This document shows, piece by piece, positions 1 to 12,937 of a stretch of DNA of 64,000 nucleotides. The stretch covers positions 60,676,570-60,740,569 of the forward strand of contig NC_084667.1 of assembly GCF_028389875.1 (NCBI RefSeq). Reading direction: 5' to 3'. Every line of letters begins with the position of its first letter. Position 1 is the first letter of the stretch. This DNA comes from Rhea pennata (taxonomy: Eukaryota > Chordata > Aves > Rheiformes > Rheidae). The notes beneath the pieces are model-generated. The model had not been told where the DNA came from. It searched no databases and saw only the letters and a list, made by a program, of their open reading frames with translations. The position numbers and the translations under genes are program-made.

Positions 1-1964
1 TGATGCTACCATGAACCAAATAAAAGTAGACAAAGAGGAAGGGAGAGGAAAAAAGAAATCATGTCTCTGATGTTCTCTTTACTTCAGCATCCTGTTGCAG
101 CCTGAATTCTGCAGTCATGCCAGTCAGAAACCTGCCAAAAAATGACTTGCGGAGCAACAGCAGAGTAGTTTCTGCTTTATTTATAATACAAGTTGTCCTA
201 TGTAAGAACCCTGGCCTTCAGTGGAATCATCGATGTCTCCTCTTCAGCCTGATTTCCTGTTGTCACAAAACCTTTTTGAGTGCCTTTACTAGTCTTTTGT
301 TGCATCTATGCTGTTTCTGTTAGCTGTGACTACATGTGGGTTTGTGGCCATTCTGCCCTGTTGCCAGAGCCATTTAAGTCCATAGTGCTTTTAAGGGCAG
401 GGCTCCGCTCCACGTGCAAGCCCTCTTCCTCTCTTCTCACCTGAATTTTCCTGTGGGCAACAAGCCAACCGAGATGTGCTCTGTCTGCACTGGCAAGTGG
501 TTGCCCAAGAGGAGCGGATTTCTTGAGCAATTCAGATGATGCTGAGGACTCTGTGTTTTTCCAGTGAAGTGGGGGAGCTTCAGATGAGCTGTAATTGTGT
601 CCCATGGGCTGAACGCCCAGCATTGGCTGGAGTCCACATGAACCATTCTGGAGGGCATCTTCTGATTTAGATTCACTGGAAAGGAATCCAGTTCATGGAC
701 TTCAAGATTGGTCCATGATATGAACCAAAGCATAGAGAATTGTCAGGATCAGGAGGTTAGCTTCAAAAACATATTCCTGATACAGCCTAAAATGCTATGT
801 AGGCACAGTCACTGAAAACCCTACTGCCAAATGAACTGAAAGTGTCTAGAAGTTTAAAAAAAATTTAGGAGTGAGAAATAGGCACATGCACAAACAGCAG
901 AATTCGGACTTAAAAAAACCTGCACTTGTGCTTGTATAGAAAATATCTATTCAGATGTTTCCTCGCCCCCACCATAATCAGTGCATAATATCAGTTCTCT
1001 TGGACCCTCAGTCTGCAAATATTCCCTGTCTACTTAATTCCCTATTCAGCCCTTGAATGGAGCAGCTCACACAGTAAAACTGTGTGCACCAAGAGCCTGT
1101 GCAACAGAGGACTGTGTAGGACAGGGACTGCCTCTACATGTCTAGGTACGGTGCCTAGCACAGGCTTGGAAGGAGCTTTGGAGCGCTCTTGTGACATGCA
1201 CGCTGAATATTAAAACAACAAAGGCACTTGCGAAAGAAAGCAATCCTTGACCTGCCTTGCCGTATTTCCTGCCCTCGGGCTTGTCATCTGCATTTGGATG
1301 GAGTACTGCATTGAAGTTCTTCAGCCAACACTCATTGCCAGGCTGTGGGCAATTCGGCCTCCTGTATTTTCCTGCTGCATCCAGCCTGGCTTTTGTGCAG
1401 CGTTCCTGCTGCAGCCCCTGAGCCTGCCAGGGCAAGCTGGAAGTTGCAGAAAATTATGTCACCAGCTGGGCAGGGCTTCTTTGCTTCTTCACCACCCATA
1501 ACATCTCAGCAGATGTCCTCTGATTGTGCTCATGGTTCTTCTCATAGCATCTTTGTTTTCCCTTTACCTTTCAGCCTTCCAGCTTTTAAGTTAGCAAAGA
1601 GGCTACTCTTTGGTAAAGACTGTTTATGGGAAAAAATAGGAGCTTTGTTGCAGTTGTTTTAAACATTTTTGAGTTATTCCTGAGCAGGAGAACAGTCCAA
1701 TTCTGTAGAACATTAGGACCCACCTACTTCAAAGAATATAGGTATCAGACTCCCACTGAAAAAGTTTATGATTTTCCCTTGTTCATTTATCCTCTTTCAA
1801 AATAAAATAAAAAAGTAATCAACAAGGTCTCCAGGCTTTGTACCTTATTCAGGCATTCCTGAGATTCTATTACCTCTAATCTATTCCCCATAAATCCTGC
1901 ACCACCTTCTGCATCCTGTCCCTCTTAATAAAATCAGACCTACGCCAGGTACTCTTCTGAATGT

Positions 1965-1992
1965 ATAGAGGTCCACTGAAATCAGTGGAGAT
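1965..1992. repeat. Short perfect palindrome, probably from an old dispersed repeat
   Basis: TCCACTGA (1972-1979), AA, TCAGTGGA (1982-1989) form 8-bp complementary arms. The words match the 'cactgaagtcagtgg' core seen in old sauropsid hairpin repeats. Confidence 0.35.
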
Positions 1993-2104
1993 CTGTTTAA
2001 GGACATGCCTGTAGAGAGCATCTGTTATTCTGTGTTTATACAGTACCCAACATAATCGGACACAAAACCTGATTAAAGCTTCCAATCACCTCTGCCATGG
2101 AAAT

Positions 2105-2412
2105 CAGTCTTGCTATTGACTGATGACTCAGTATGTCTGAATTCAGATGGAAGACGGCGGCTTTCAATTCCCAGTTCTTTTATAGACCCTCTGCATAACG
2201 GAGCCAAGTCATTTAATCTCCATATCTCAGACACCCCTGTATTAAATACAGGGAAAGTCAGTAATTGATTAATGCCCTTCCCCTGGTCCTTTCTCTGTCC
2301 TGTGCTTCTAGATTATAGGATCTTTGGGGCACACATCATCTCCTGTGAGGTGCCTGAACTCCACCTTGCACAAGAGAGCTCTGGCAGCACTATAAATGCT
2401 AAAATAATAAAA
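2105..2412 (+). repeat. Ancient MIR/CORE-SINE-like or L3-like repeat remnants
   Basis: AGTCATTTAATCTCCATATCTCAG (2208-2231) recalls the MIR core. TTATAGGATCTTTGGGGCACACATCATCTCC (2314-2344), a later CTTGCACAAG and the AATAATAA end recall the 3' part of old amniote SINE/LINE families. A related short piece, GGACAGGGACTGCCTC...GCCTAGCACAGG, lies at 1119-1163. All are heavily decayed. Confidence 0.4.
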
Positions 2413-2454
2413 ATGTTCAGTAGCACAGAAACAGCTGTCATTACACTAATGTTT

Positions 2455-2560
2455 GTCCTCATAGAGTCACTTTTAGATTGAAAGAACACCTGAGACAATT
2501 CAGTCCCAGAGCAGGCTCAATGTGATGCTAGGAGTAGGACAGCCACAGACTAACCTGAAC
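2455..2560 (-). mobile_element. Probable decayed CR1 3' end
   Basis: CATAGAGTCACTTTTAGATTGAAAGAACACCTGAGACAATTCAGTCCC resembles the antisense CR1 end (CATAGAATCATTTAGGTTGG...GACC...AGTCCAACC) with many changes. It adjoins an older SINE-like segment upstream. Confidence 0.45.
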
Positions 2561-5192
2561 TACAGCAGTTCCTCTAATAAAGTAGGAAAAAGTCAAATAA
2601 AAAGAGCTATAGATTTTTTTTAAATGTAATGCAATATGGATGGATTCAAATCTGAAATAAAATGCCATCAGCCACACAGCTTTCCCTCTTTATGAGAACA
2701 CATGTGGAAAGCTATTATTGTAATTTTCAAATGGTGCTACCCCCTTTATATGTGCTATTGGAGCTTTTTTATGATATGTCTTCAGCTAGACAGCTTCTTA
2801 CATAACAATGTTATTCTTTTTTATTTCAGACTTAGGTGTTGTCAGGTGGGGGGTTTCCAAGTATAGGTTCTGTTAATAAATAGCCACCAATTACATAGCT
2901 ATCTCTAAAAAAAATTATACTTTGAAATTGTGAAGCTGTTTCCTAGCTTAGTGTATTTGCCAAAAGCTATGCATAAGAGCAAACCCATATCCCTGCAGGT
3001 ATGCCATACAACTTGCCCAAACTGCCCTTATTAATACAAATCTCTTCAATTAAAATTGACACATGAGATAATTAATACTATGTTGATTGATAAACAAGAC
3101 CTCGCTCATGTTATCCAGGCGCTCATTAATTACCTGCCTGCTGCTGCAGCTGACTGGCGAGGACACACTCCTGCCCTAGGAACGTAGTGCTTTTTGTGGG
3201 CACTCCAGTTTGCCACTGACTGGCTGCACCTTGAAAATAACAGTATTTCTGAGCTATCAGATATCAAGCTTTGTGTCTACCTGCATCTCAGCTGGCATAG
3301 AGTATGCATTGGTTCAGGCACAATAGCATAAATATTATCTGCCATGTGATGCTACAGTGAATTCTCATTCTCTCCCACATTTTATTTCTTCTCCCTCCCT
3401 CCTCTTTTCCCCCCTAACCCGTTCGACAGAGTCAGCAGCCTCCCCGGCGAGCTGTATCCCCGAGCACACTGCAACACTGTTGCAGGGGCTCCCTACGGCA
3501 GAACCCTCCCAGTGCCATCGATCAAGCCACAAGCACTGGTTCCGCAACGCAAGGTTGTTCCGATTCCCTGACTCATCTCCTGCTCCCCCTGGAAATCACA
3601 AACACGGTGCTGGAAAGCGAGCTGCAGTCTTCTGCCTGCAGGAAGACTAAGTAACTTTGGTTGCTGAGTCACCATGTTGACCCACACAGCTCAAATTTCT
3701 GTTGAGAGTTAGCAATAGTCAAAAATGCTCATTGTAATCTTACCATACTGGAGATAGTAACGGCATAGTATTCAGCCTGTTTTTCTGCTTGCGATTCAGA
3801 TTCCCCAAATCGCTGTTTGTCTAATGTTTACAGAAAACATGTTTTATTTTAAGTAGCCCTGAATTAGTATATTCTTGGGGTCCTTTTTTTCATTCACATG
3901 TCATCTTAGAGCTAATCAGCATTCTGGTCTTGTATTTGCAACTGCTGAGAAAGTCAGATCTTAAAAAGCCATAACTCCCTGGCAATTTCTGCCTACCAAT
4001 AGCTCATATATGCTGTTTGGACATAGTAAGTAGTGTGGAAGAAAACTGAAGATCAAATTATTCCCAGGTATGAATTAAATCTATTTCTTTGAAGGAGCCA
4101 GCTGTACATGATGAAATTTTCCTTGTTACATACTGCGTGTTTTTACAAACACTGCTATTTTTATGAGCATGATATATGTTTCTCAGCATCTGACTGAAAT
4201 GTGTATTTCCGTACAGTTGCATCACTATGCAGTACTTCTGCTAATGTTATCCAATGAGTCCTGCTGTTTTAGATATAACCCTTTGTTCTGGTCTGAAACA
4301 TGACATGGGATGTATTTAATGTGTGCCTGACTGCAAAGACAAACGAATATGTAGAAACACTTGCATGCTACAGTTTGTTTGTAAAATTGATCTTGACCAG
4401 TCAGCATAAAATGCACTGTGTCAATGCAATTGCTATAATGCTCTCTCATTAGGAAAAATGATTCCTCTTGTAGACAGTGCAAACAGTAGTTGAATGGGGA
4501 TGCCCCAGCCACCCTTTCAAATTGGCTGTTAGATAAAAATCCAGTTACAATTCAAAGCAAAATATGGAAATAGATCAATGTAAATAAAGATGAAGGAGGA
4601 AGAGATTCACATCAAAGCAGACACAAATGAAAAGGCATGTGACCAGTTTAAAAAACGAATGAGCTTCTGTTGAAACAGCTCTCTTAAATGACCTTCTTCC
4701 TTGCCATGTGACCAAATTCTTCAATCAGGCATTGTAAAGTAAAGGAATGCTAAAATTGCCTCTACTTTCATTTTAAATTTGTCTGGTATAGCATATACTT
4801 GCTGCATTCAGTTTACTGCCCAAGTAAGTTCTCTGCTAAAGTTAAAGGAAGTCTTTCTCCTGGTTCTCCTATATGCTGTAATTGTGTGACCTGCCCTTTT
4901 AAATCCCGAGGGCCTGGGGCCAACCGGCTCTGCTGCGTTATTGGACCCATCTGCGAAGGGAGCAAGTATTTAAAGCCAGCAAGTGCCTAAGGAAGAAAGC
5001 TGGTCTCTATGAAAGGTTCTGCAGTCCCAAGGGCAAAGTTCTCCAGGAGCACCCAGCCCTGGGGTAAGCAGAGGGGCCCTGTCTTCAGGGTTTTCACTTA
5101 TTCAGGTCAAATGCCCCAAAACAGTCATAAGTGGGTGCCTATGTTGTACTTACATACTTGCAGGCCCTTTAATTTATCAAAAATCCACGCTG

Positions 5193-5262
5193 AATCACAG
5201 ACCTAGAGCTGGAGGCAGCATTCATTTAATTCTGCCTGGTGCCAAGTACAGCAATATGGCAA
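5193..5262 (-). mobile_element. Possible decayed CR1 3' end
   Basis: GAATCACAGACCTAGAGCTGG starts like the antisense 3' end of a turtle- or bird-type CR1, and the following bases (TTCTGCCTGGTGCC) fit only loosely. This is a weak call. Confidence 0.35.
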
Positions 5263-5694
5263 CTTCTTCTTCTCTACTCCCCACACTTATACTTCCAAGG
5301 ATCACAGAAGAATTTCTGACGTGCTCCAACATTGAACAAAGCAATCTCTGATCTTAAAAAAAAAAAAAAAAGCTTCAGTTTAATACAGCAGTTGGCAAAG
5401 ATTCAAATTGCATCTTGTTTTAGCCAACGCAGTTCACCAATCCTGAGAGATGTGAATTTTCAGCTCGAGTCAGATGCCTAATTATTCCTTTCTCCTTATC
5501 TTGCTTTTAAAATCTTGCCAAGGCAGCGCCCATCCCTATATCTCTAGGCATCTGAATACCACTCGAGGAGTATCTGAACCCTTTGACACTAGACCTCTTT
5601 TCAAGTCTCCACGTAACCAGCCGGAAACTATCATTTGCCCATTAAAAATGACAGTTTGCTCACAAAATGCACATTGCTTTGGAACGCTGCTTAC

Positions 5695-5804
5695 CTGTAG
5701 AGGTATCACTCCATCCACAATACCTGAAAGGGTTTCTTGGACTATCCACTTGATCCCATGAGACAGGAGCATGCCTTTTTCTAAGAGAGGCTTAAGCAGA
5801 GCTA
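5695..5804 (-). other. Exon-like segment of unknown gene (weak)
   Basis: On the - strand, 110 nt lie between ACAG (3' splice-like) and CTACAG followed by GTAAGC (strong donor-like, intron from 5694). It is open in one frame for 36 codons (ALLKPLLEKGMLLSHG... to ...GVIPLQ), with an amphipathic, protein-like composition. The pyrimidine tract before the acceptor is poor, no partner exon was identified and I do not recognise the protein. It may be chance. Confidence 0.15.
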
Positions 5805-6308
5805 CTGTACGTGACAAAGGAATATCATCTTTTTTGCTTTAGGCAGAGCCTGAGATTGAATACACAATCTGTTACTGAGTACATAGGACTTCCTCAAGTT
5901 GCGGAATCTGAAATGAAAGTGAACCAGAGAAAAAGATGCAGGTTATGCAGCATAAAATTAGAGCTTTCAAATACAGCTTTGCTTCCAGGCTTGTATTCCC
6001 TTAAAATATGTTCCCCATCCAACTTCCTCATCCTCCATTCCCTCTCCACCCATATTTTCTTCAAAAATTCCTTTATGAGATGCACCATATACTTGTTTTC
6101 AGAGCTTGATTTCCAGCCTTCTGAAATCAATGTGAGATGTGAAGACAAGAGAATCATGTTTGGACCCTAGAAGAAAGATACACTGGCTTCTGGCAGGACA
6201 TCAATTAAGTAGCCAAAAAAGTATTTTTTAAGTGCCACTTGCAATTATATTATATCTCTTACTGGGAGGGGCAAATTAAGTGAAGGGTAATCCTTGTGCA
6301 GGCTTTCT

Positions 6309-6346
6309 GTGGGGCCAGTTTCCCTCCAGGTAAGAACTGGCCCCAC
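6309..6346. repeat. Perfect 12-bp inverted repeat (hairpin)
   Basis: GTGGGGCCAGTT at 6309-6320 and AACTGGCCCCAC at 6335-6346 are exact reverse complements around a 14-nt loop. A one-base bulge would allow a few more pairs on the outer side. No surrounding gene or transposon ends are visible. Confidence 0.8.
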
Positions 6347-7569
6347 TAGGAGAGACTGATGGCATATTGCATGGCAGCAGGGAACTACTCTACCAGCCAA
6401 AGAATTTGTTTCATACACAGTCAGAATATTGTATAAGAGGACACCATGGTTTTCTGCATCAAATGTTGCAGAAATGGCCTAGGAATGTTTAAATGATTGT
6501 CCATTTGGCTAGACAGAATGATTTTTTTTTTTTTTTTGCCTTACAGACCTTTCTAAAATGCATCATTTTTTTTGTGTGATCCTTGAAGAGCATGTAACAT
6601 CAAAGCTCTGATGACTTCCAGGTGACCCCTTTATGAACAGCTTTGTTTAAGTTTCTCTTATGTTTTAGACAAAACAGGCATTGGTGACATTGATACATAA
6701 TTTAGTCACCACCTTCAGGGTATGTTAATTTAGTAACTTTTCTAATTTGGTAGGAATTCGCATAGATGAATTGATGATTAAATAGGCGAGTGAACTGAGG
6801 AGCCCAAATGGAGCAGTTTGTTGCTAATTTAAATGCTGTCTAGACCACTCTCCTTGTTACATTTTAATTGACCTAATTATTCCCCAAACCACTCTTTTTG
6901 TCATTTCTTTAACATTTAGATCATCCTGCATGTGGGAGGAGAGCTCTTCTCCTGGTGTATTCCAGCAGCAGTGAGGATTTTAAGCAGTGAGTTTGGATAG
7001 CAGCAGCGTTCGTTGCTGGTTACGAAGCTGCAGCCCTTCACGTAGACCCAGGGAGAACATTGTGGGCTCCCTGCTACAACTTCTTCAGCTTACAACCACA
7101 TCCACTTTTAGCATCTCTTAAGAATAAACGCATCTCCAAAAAGGCTTTTCCATTTTCAGCAGAGTTTCACTATTAGTGCTCAGACATTTGATCGAGTTAC
7201 TGCCATTCGACAAGCTGGCGCTTGCTGGCTGAACCGAGCTGTGTAGCTGTTGCAGCTGTGTGCACAGTTCATCTCCGGCAACTGCAATGGCATGGCACTG
7301 CTTGTGGTGGGGAAAGCAAAGTGGAAATCACTCACACTTGCTTGTAAGAGCAAGTACCCACACAGTTACCATGTTGCAGCTGACATGAGGTAGCCTGTTC
7401 ACCTCCAGGAACTGGATCATGTATCCGAGTCCTGCAGAGACCTGATTTTCCCTCACCTAATGGTGTTATCTTTATTTCATAGTGGTAGAGAGGTCAAATG
7501 TTGGATGAAGGAAAAATAAATATTAAAACACAGTTCTAATCCTCTAGAACCTGTATTTTTGATATAAGG

Positions 7570-7755
7570 AAACCACCCAGCCCTCCTGTAGGTATTTTGC
7601 CATGGAGAATCCACCATGCTCACTGGTAAGTTGTTGCAGCGGTTGGTCATCTGCCCTTAAAAATTGTAAGCAATGCTTCCAGCCTGAACTGAGCAAGTTT
7701 CCACTTCCAGCTTCTGGTCTTGCTTTAACTTTGGTTATTGGATTATCATCAAAAG
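7570..7755 (-). mobile_element. Old CR1 LINE fragment
   Basis: Matches remembered antisense CR1 text in order: CATGGAGAATCCACCATG, CACTGGTAAGTTGTTGCAGC, a CTTAAAAATTG block, TTCCAGCCTGAACTGAGCAA and CACTTCCAGCTTCTGGTC. The GGTAAG inside it is part of the repeat and should not be taken as a splice donor. Confidence 0.75.
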
Positions 7756-7859
7756 TTACATAAAGTCATCAGTGGAGCCAGAAGGGCCACAATTATGTCT
7801 AGCTCTTCTGGGCTGTATTGATAGATATCAAAATGCATGATCAAAGCAGTGTGTTGTTT

Positions 7860-7965
7860 CCTCTTTTGGAAAGAGAAACTGAAGCAAGCACAAGAGAAAT
7901 AACTGCCCAGAGTCTCAGGCAAAAGCAGTGATGGAGCAAAGAAGAGAATTGCCAGAGGCCTGTTC
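7860..7965 (+). repeat. Ancient MIR/L2-like fragment
   Basis: GAGAAACTGAAGCAAGCACAAGAGAAATAACTGCCCAGAGTCTCAGG followed by GCAGTGATGGAGCAAAG matches the order of the well known amniote text 'gaaactgaggcacagagagg...acttgcccaaggtcac...gtggcagagc'. It is highly diverged and shows no boundaries. Confidence 0.45.
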
Positions 7966-10900
7966 ACTGAACTTGTCTTGAGACAGTGATCTTTTTTACC
8001 AGTGTTCCTACTACTTTAGCCTGTCTTTCACTACATTTAACTGAACCACCCCTCACCCAGGTCTAGTTGCTGAGAGAAGAGAATGAGGCTTGGCGATATC
8101 TAAAAATGCATTTTGTTGTCCCTAGTGGCTGCTTTGATAGTTCTCAGTTTTCTATAGCTGGAGACATGTCAGTCGGATGCCGTGCCAGATGTTTCCCACA
8201 AACTGTCACATAAATGAAGGAGTCTGAGTGAGGTAGGAACGTACCCAATTGCAGAGCCGCTGCCAGCGTTCGCTGGCTCCCTTCGACCAAGCAAGGCTCT
8301 CCTTCGCTTGCAGGCAACCTCGTGGCATTTCAGAACTGGGAGATAGCAGAACTAGACAACTGCACATCCTACCTAGCGGCCCGTATCTCTCTCTGCCCCT
8401 CAGAGCTGAACGTTATGGATGTGTTGCAAGGGCTGGAGGAAGCAGGCAGCCACCCGGCAATGCGGAGGGCAGCTGGGGAGTTCCTGATGGAAGGGGTGGT
8501 GCTTTTTCCTTGTTCTTTCACTCCCGGATCTTCGTGACCCGTAGGCAGGGATTGCTGCCTGGGGGAATCTTTTGGCAAGGCTGCAGCCTCACTTGGCGCA
8601 GAACGGAGGACAGGGCCTGAGTGGTTGCAAAATCGCTGGCAAGAAATAGCCCAGAGCTTGTTGGTACAAATGATCCTGCTCCAAAACACCTTCCTACAAC
8701 TTCTGCTGCAAAGCTCCTTTCCTAACCCAGGAGTGCCAGACTGGTATTTCCCTTAGATAAGACTAAGCCTAAATCTGGGGCTATATAGGACCTTTTCTGC
8801 TTAGAGAGCACTAGATATTTTCTATCGTACCAGGCCATCAGAAATCTCTGTTGTGTGTTCATTTTCCAAATTAAGTATGGAAAACTGTTCTACAAGGCAG
8901 CCAAGTCTCGCACAGGTCTGGCTGCGGACTGCCAAACCATTGCGCATTGCCACTGACCAACGCAACTGGCAGACTGAAGGGCTGGCTGGTTTTGGCAGCG
9001 TCCCCAGGAGCCAGCGCAGGACCCACGGGCACAGAACCACCCACCTCATTGCGGTAGCAAACGGCCAGAAGGCTCCCCAACCTAGTAGCCAAATTTCCTG
9101 ATTTTACTATGCTGCACCAATAGCAGTGGAACAGGTCTTCTCCTTTCCTCGAGACGTATTCTTCCTTCCCACCCTGGGATCACCCAGTTCTTGCGGATTT
9201 CATCCAAAATATAAAGCCTATGTTAGAGAATTTAAAGATAAAAATCTGGGTTATGGCATCTATCTTAAAGATGACTGTCCTTGCAGCACTGTAGTCATCA
9301 TCAAAATTCACTGTAACCTTCAGCCATACCTTAGGAGGCTCATGAGTTAGGAAGTCAGCTGTCACCCCAAAAAAGTTTCCTACATCAACCTGCTAACAGA
9401 GTCCTGGATCTTTGCTCTGTCCATCACAGCATGATTTCTCCTTTTGGTATATCAGAGATCTTTTTGCTTTTTTCCACACTTTCTGTACGAGTCTTTTGTT
9501 CATCTGCTATGATCAAATCACCAGAAAAATTTGTGAAGGCATTTGCAGACAACTGTTTTCCTTTTTTTCCCCCCTTATAGCATGATTTCTCATTTATGTT
9601 TTTCCTTAAATCTTGGGAACTAAAGTTCTTTTCGAAGTCTGTACAGTATTTTTCTCTGAAAAAAACATCTCTGCATGTCATTAAAAAAACCCTGATGCTA
9701 TACATTTTATAAATAACATTTCTAGACTTCAGTTTGGATTACAATGATCTCTTGGGCCTGAACTGTCTTTCCATTCTATATTTATGAAGCACACAACATA
9801 ACAGTAACAATAAAAACAATGTCATCTAGTTTCATTCAGACAGTAAATATCTACTATCAGCTGTATCTGGATATTCTTCTTTCATCAGTGGTGGATGAAA
9901 AAAAAAACTCCATGGAAATTTTTACTTAAAAAAAAATAGATTTTCAACAAAGAAAAATATTCTGAGGAAATTCCAGTTTTACTCATTTTGTTAGTGTTTT
10001 ATTTGGAAAACTGGGCACCTAAAATCCCTCACAAAAATCTCTTTTCAAAACAGAATTTTGGCATATTGAGGTGAAAAATATTGATTTTGCTTTCAACCTA
10101 GAACTGCCAACAACAGAGGACATTTTTAAATAAAAAAATATATATAAAAAACTCTTGCTCTTCTTTTGTTTCTTGGAAAAAAATTGCCAAACAACTTTTT
10201 CTTGCCAGTTCTTATGAGAATAACCTCTCTTCAGTTTTTGACAATTTTCTTGGGCTTGTGTTGCTCTATTTCAAGTTATTCCTTGTTTTCTTTCCTCTAC
10301 CTTAATGCCAGCATTGGCACTGAGACTTCCCTTAATGATGACATATGTTCCTCACTCATTCAGAATATGATCTAACTCTTTATACAGAGCATCTGTTTAT
10401 TTATCTGTGGGACATGTGGCTAGAACATAAACTTGAATGAGCTGTGGGAAAGGCCAATTTTAAATATGAAAATAGACTAACATTGGGATAGTTGAAAACA
10501 CTTTCAACTCCCTAATTTGATTACTAGTCACAGAAAACGCCTAGACGTTCTCATGACAATTAGTATAAACATTATTCTTTTCATCTGAAAAAATATTATC
10601 ATAGCTGGACAAATAAGCTGACCCACAATTTGAAAATGAATGTCGTTTAAAAATTGTCTTTGAAGGCATAATTCAGTAGTGGTGCTTAATATTCTCAGCT
10701 GTCAGTGACCATGTAGCAATTACTTTCAGTTCTAATGAATATTTATTTATATGCACAAGGTATAAGCATTGCAAATATCATATATAATTGAGCACAGTTT
10801 ATTATGATGATATTGTATGATTGCATGTATGTAGTCATTATTATTACATGAATATTTTATAGATCAGTGTAAAATGTAATTATACTCTAGTATGTTTGCT

Positions 10901-12899
10901 TAAAGTCAGCGTCAACATTTTCGTTGAGAGTAGCATGAGGCCAAGTCATTTTCTGAAAATGGACCTAAGTTTTTCACGTCTGATATCAGAATCAAGATTT
11001 GGGCGATCGCAAATTTTAGTAATTTGATGTCTCACACCTTAAATCACTTGATAGAAAGCTTTTCTTCAAGTCAAAGGCAAAAATAGGAGAGGGGGGCAAA
11101 AGCACTGTTTTGTTTTCCTGAGTGTTTAATCCTAGAAGAATAAATTTCAAAGAGGTAGAACATTTAGTTACTGAGTATGATGCAAAGATCTTCCACAGTC
11201 CCTATAAATAAATGCATTTATCCATAGTCTTTGCTTGTTTCGAGGCAGAGTCCTAAATACAACAAATCTCCATATCCTGCTATCAGTAAAAATAAGATAC
11301 CGTTTCATTGCATGCTAATACCTAAACTCTCTATTACATCAGTTGGTTAAAAATCCTCTTTCTGTCTGAAAAGTTGGAAGCTCCCCTTAATCACAAATAT
11401 CACCTAAAAATGAAAGATCAGAGAGAAAATGAAATATTACTTTCTATTTTTGTTGGTGTTTACTTTGTTCTGTTACTCACATGTCATACCTAAACCCATT
11501 TCAGTTTCCTCTGTCAAGACAGCTAGTTTCTCTTGCAGTTTCAGTGTCTTTCTCACAAAGCATGAAGGCAGAGAAAACATGTTTAAAAATAGGAAAATGT
11601 GATTGTGAAACCACAAACTTGTGTTTTGTGCAGAGGAGAGGTGATGAGGGTCAGAGAGAAGTACTGCACATAAATCCCTTTAATCTAAGTTTTGCATTGA
11701 CAAAGTCTTACTAAACATGAAACTCTTCACTTTTATACTAACACCAACCTTGGTATCATAACATGTAAACATTGGAGTGTGTGAGCTGGTTTCTCAATAT
11801 TATTCAGCTAAATAATTTCCATTTTTTTCTTGTGATTACCCATTTTCATCACCTTTCATTTCCTGGTATTGCTGCCCGGAATTGTTGATAATTTATGAAG
11901 TACTTCTGGTAAGATCCTAAATCATGAAGATTTCACTTTATTAATCCCTCAGCGCTGCAATAGAAATACCTTTCTGATGTAACAAAAACACCAAGCCCTG
12001 CAGTCACCAATTTTTGCTGGTTCACAAGCAACATCTATAATGCTCCTGTCTCCCTACTATATCTTTTTCATGCTGAAAGTACCTGGAAAAAAAGCTGCTG
12101 AGGGGCTTTCCCCCTCATCTGCCCTAGCATAGAGGCCATGTCTGTGCAAAATGTCAGTGAGATGGAGGAGGGGAGGAACTGGTTGAAGGGTGAATCAGAA
12201 AGCAGCAAAGCTTCTGGGAGACACCAGGTTGGTGGCATTACAGAATCAGGTTTTGTCTTTCTCCAGAGGACCAAACTAGCAATGGCAAAGTAAGATTCTC
12301 CAAAGGACGCCTCACATCCCTTTCAGTGATGACTTAGAGAGGTTGGCCATAGTCCGACTGGTCCAAGCCCTGTAGCCAGTGCACCTCCCGGTTCTGTTGT
12401 TGCCAACAAGCCCATCAAAGAAGTGCTGTGATGTTGTGCAGATCATCAGAAACAATTCTAAGACCAACTGCTTTCACCTAAGACACCATTTGTGTTTTAA
12501 ATATTGGAAATGTGAGCTGTTTTTTTTGAGGAGGGAACCTCTTGTTTCCTCTTTTTTTTTGGATATTGTTTGGAACACTCAAATCACTCTGTCTAATTAG
12601 CTTAGTTCTTAGACTTCAACAACAAATATTCCTGTCTGAGCTAGCTGTCACATTGCTGGTTTGTTCTTTTTTTCATGTTGTCCTATTTTTTTAAATGATG
12701 ATAGGACAGAGGGGTATGCAGAGTGGGAAAAAACTGCTTCTCTAGACAGGGTCCGAGGCAACCTGCATGTCGCACCCAGGAACCTTTCTGATCCTCTTAA
12801 ATTGAGCTCTGCGGTGTGTGTGGACATTTTCTACTAGTTGTTCTTGTAGAAAACCTGACACACTCTGATTGATTTACACTGTTTTGCTTGGGAGTTTAT

Positions 12900-12937
12900 G
12901 CTTATAAACCTTCCCTTTATAAGCTTGCGCTTATAAA
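12900..12937. repeat. Clustered GCTTATAAA words including a 9-bp hairpin
   Basis: TTTATAAGC (12916-12924) and GCTTATAAA (12929-12937) form 9-bp arms around TTGC. Another GCTTATAAACC copy begins at 12900. The TATAAA words are in AT-rich DNA without any exon model downstream. Confidence 0.6.

Larger units (their letters stand above)
1..7569. other. Gene-free AT-rich stretch
   Basis: No coding gene is recognised. It holds the decayed repeats at 1119, 2105, 2455 and 5193, the palindromes at 1972 and 6309, A- and T-tracts at 5356 and 6522, and a weak - strand exon-like segment at 5695-5804. A CT-rich stretch lies at about 3370-3425. Confidence 0.6.

Noticed and set aside
7620-7630. GGTAAG as a + strand splice donor
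   Set aside because: It lies inside a decayed CR1 fragment and is part of the repeat text.
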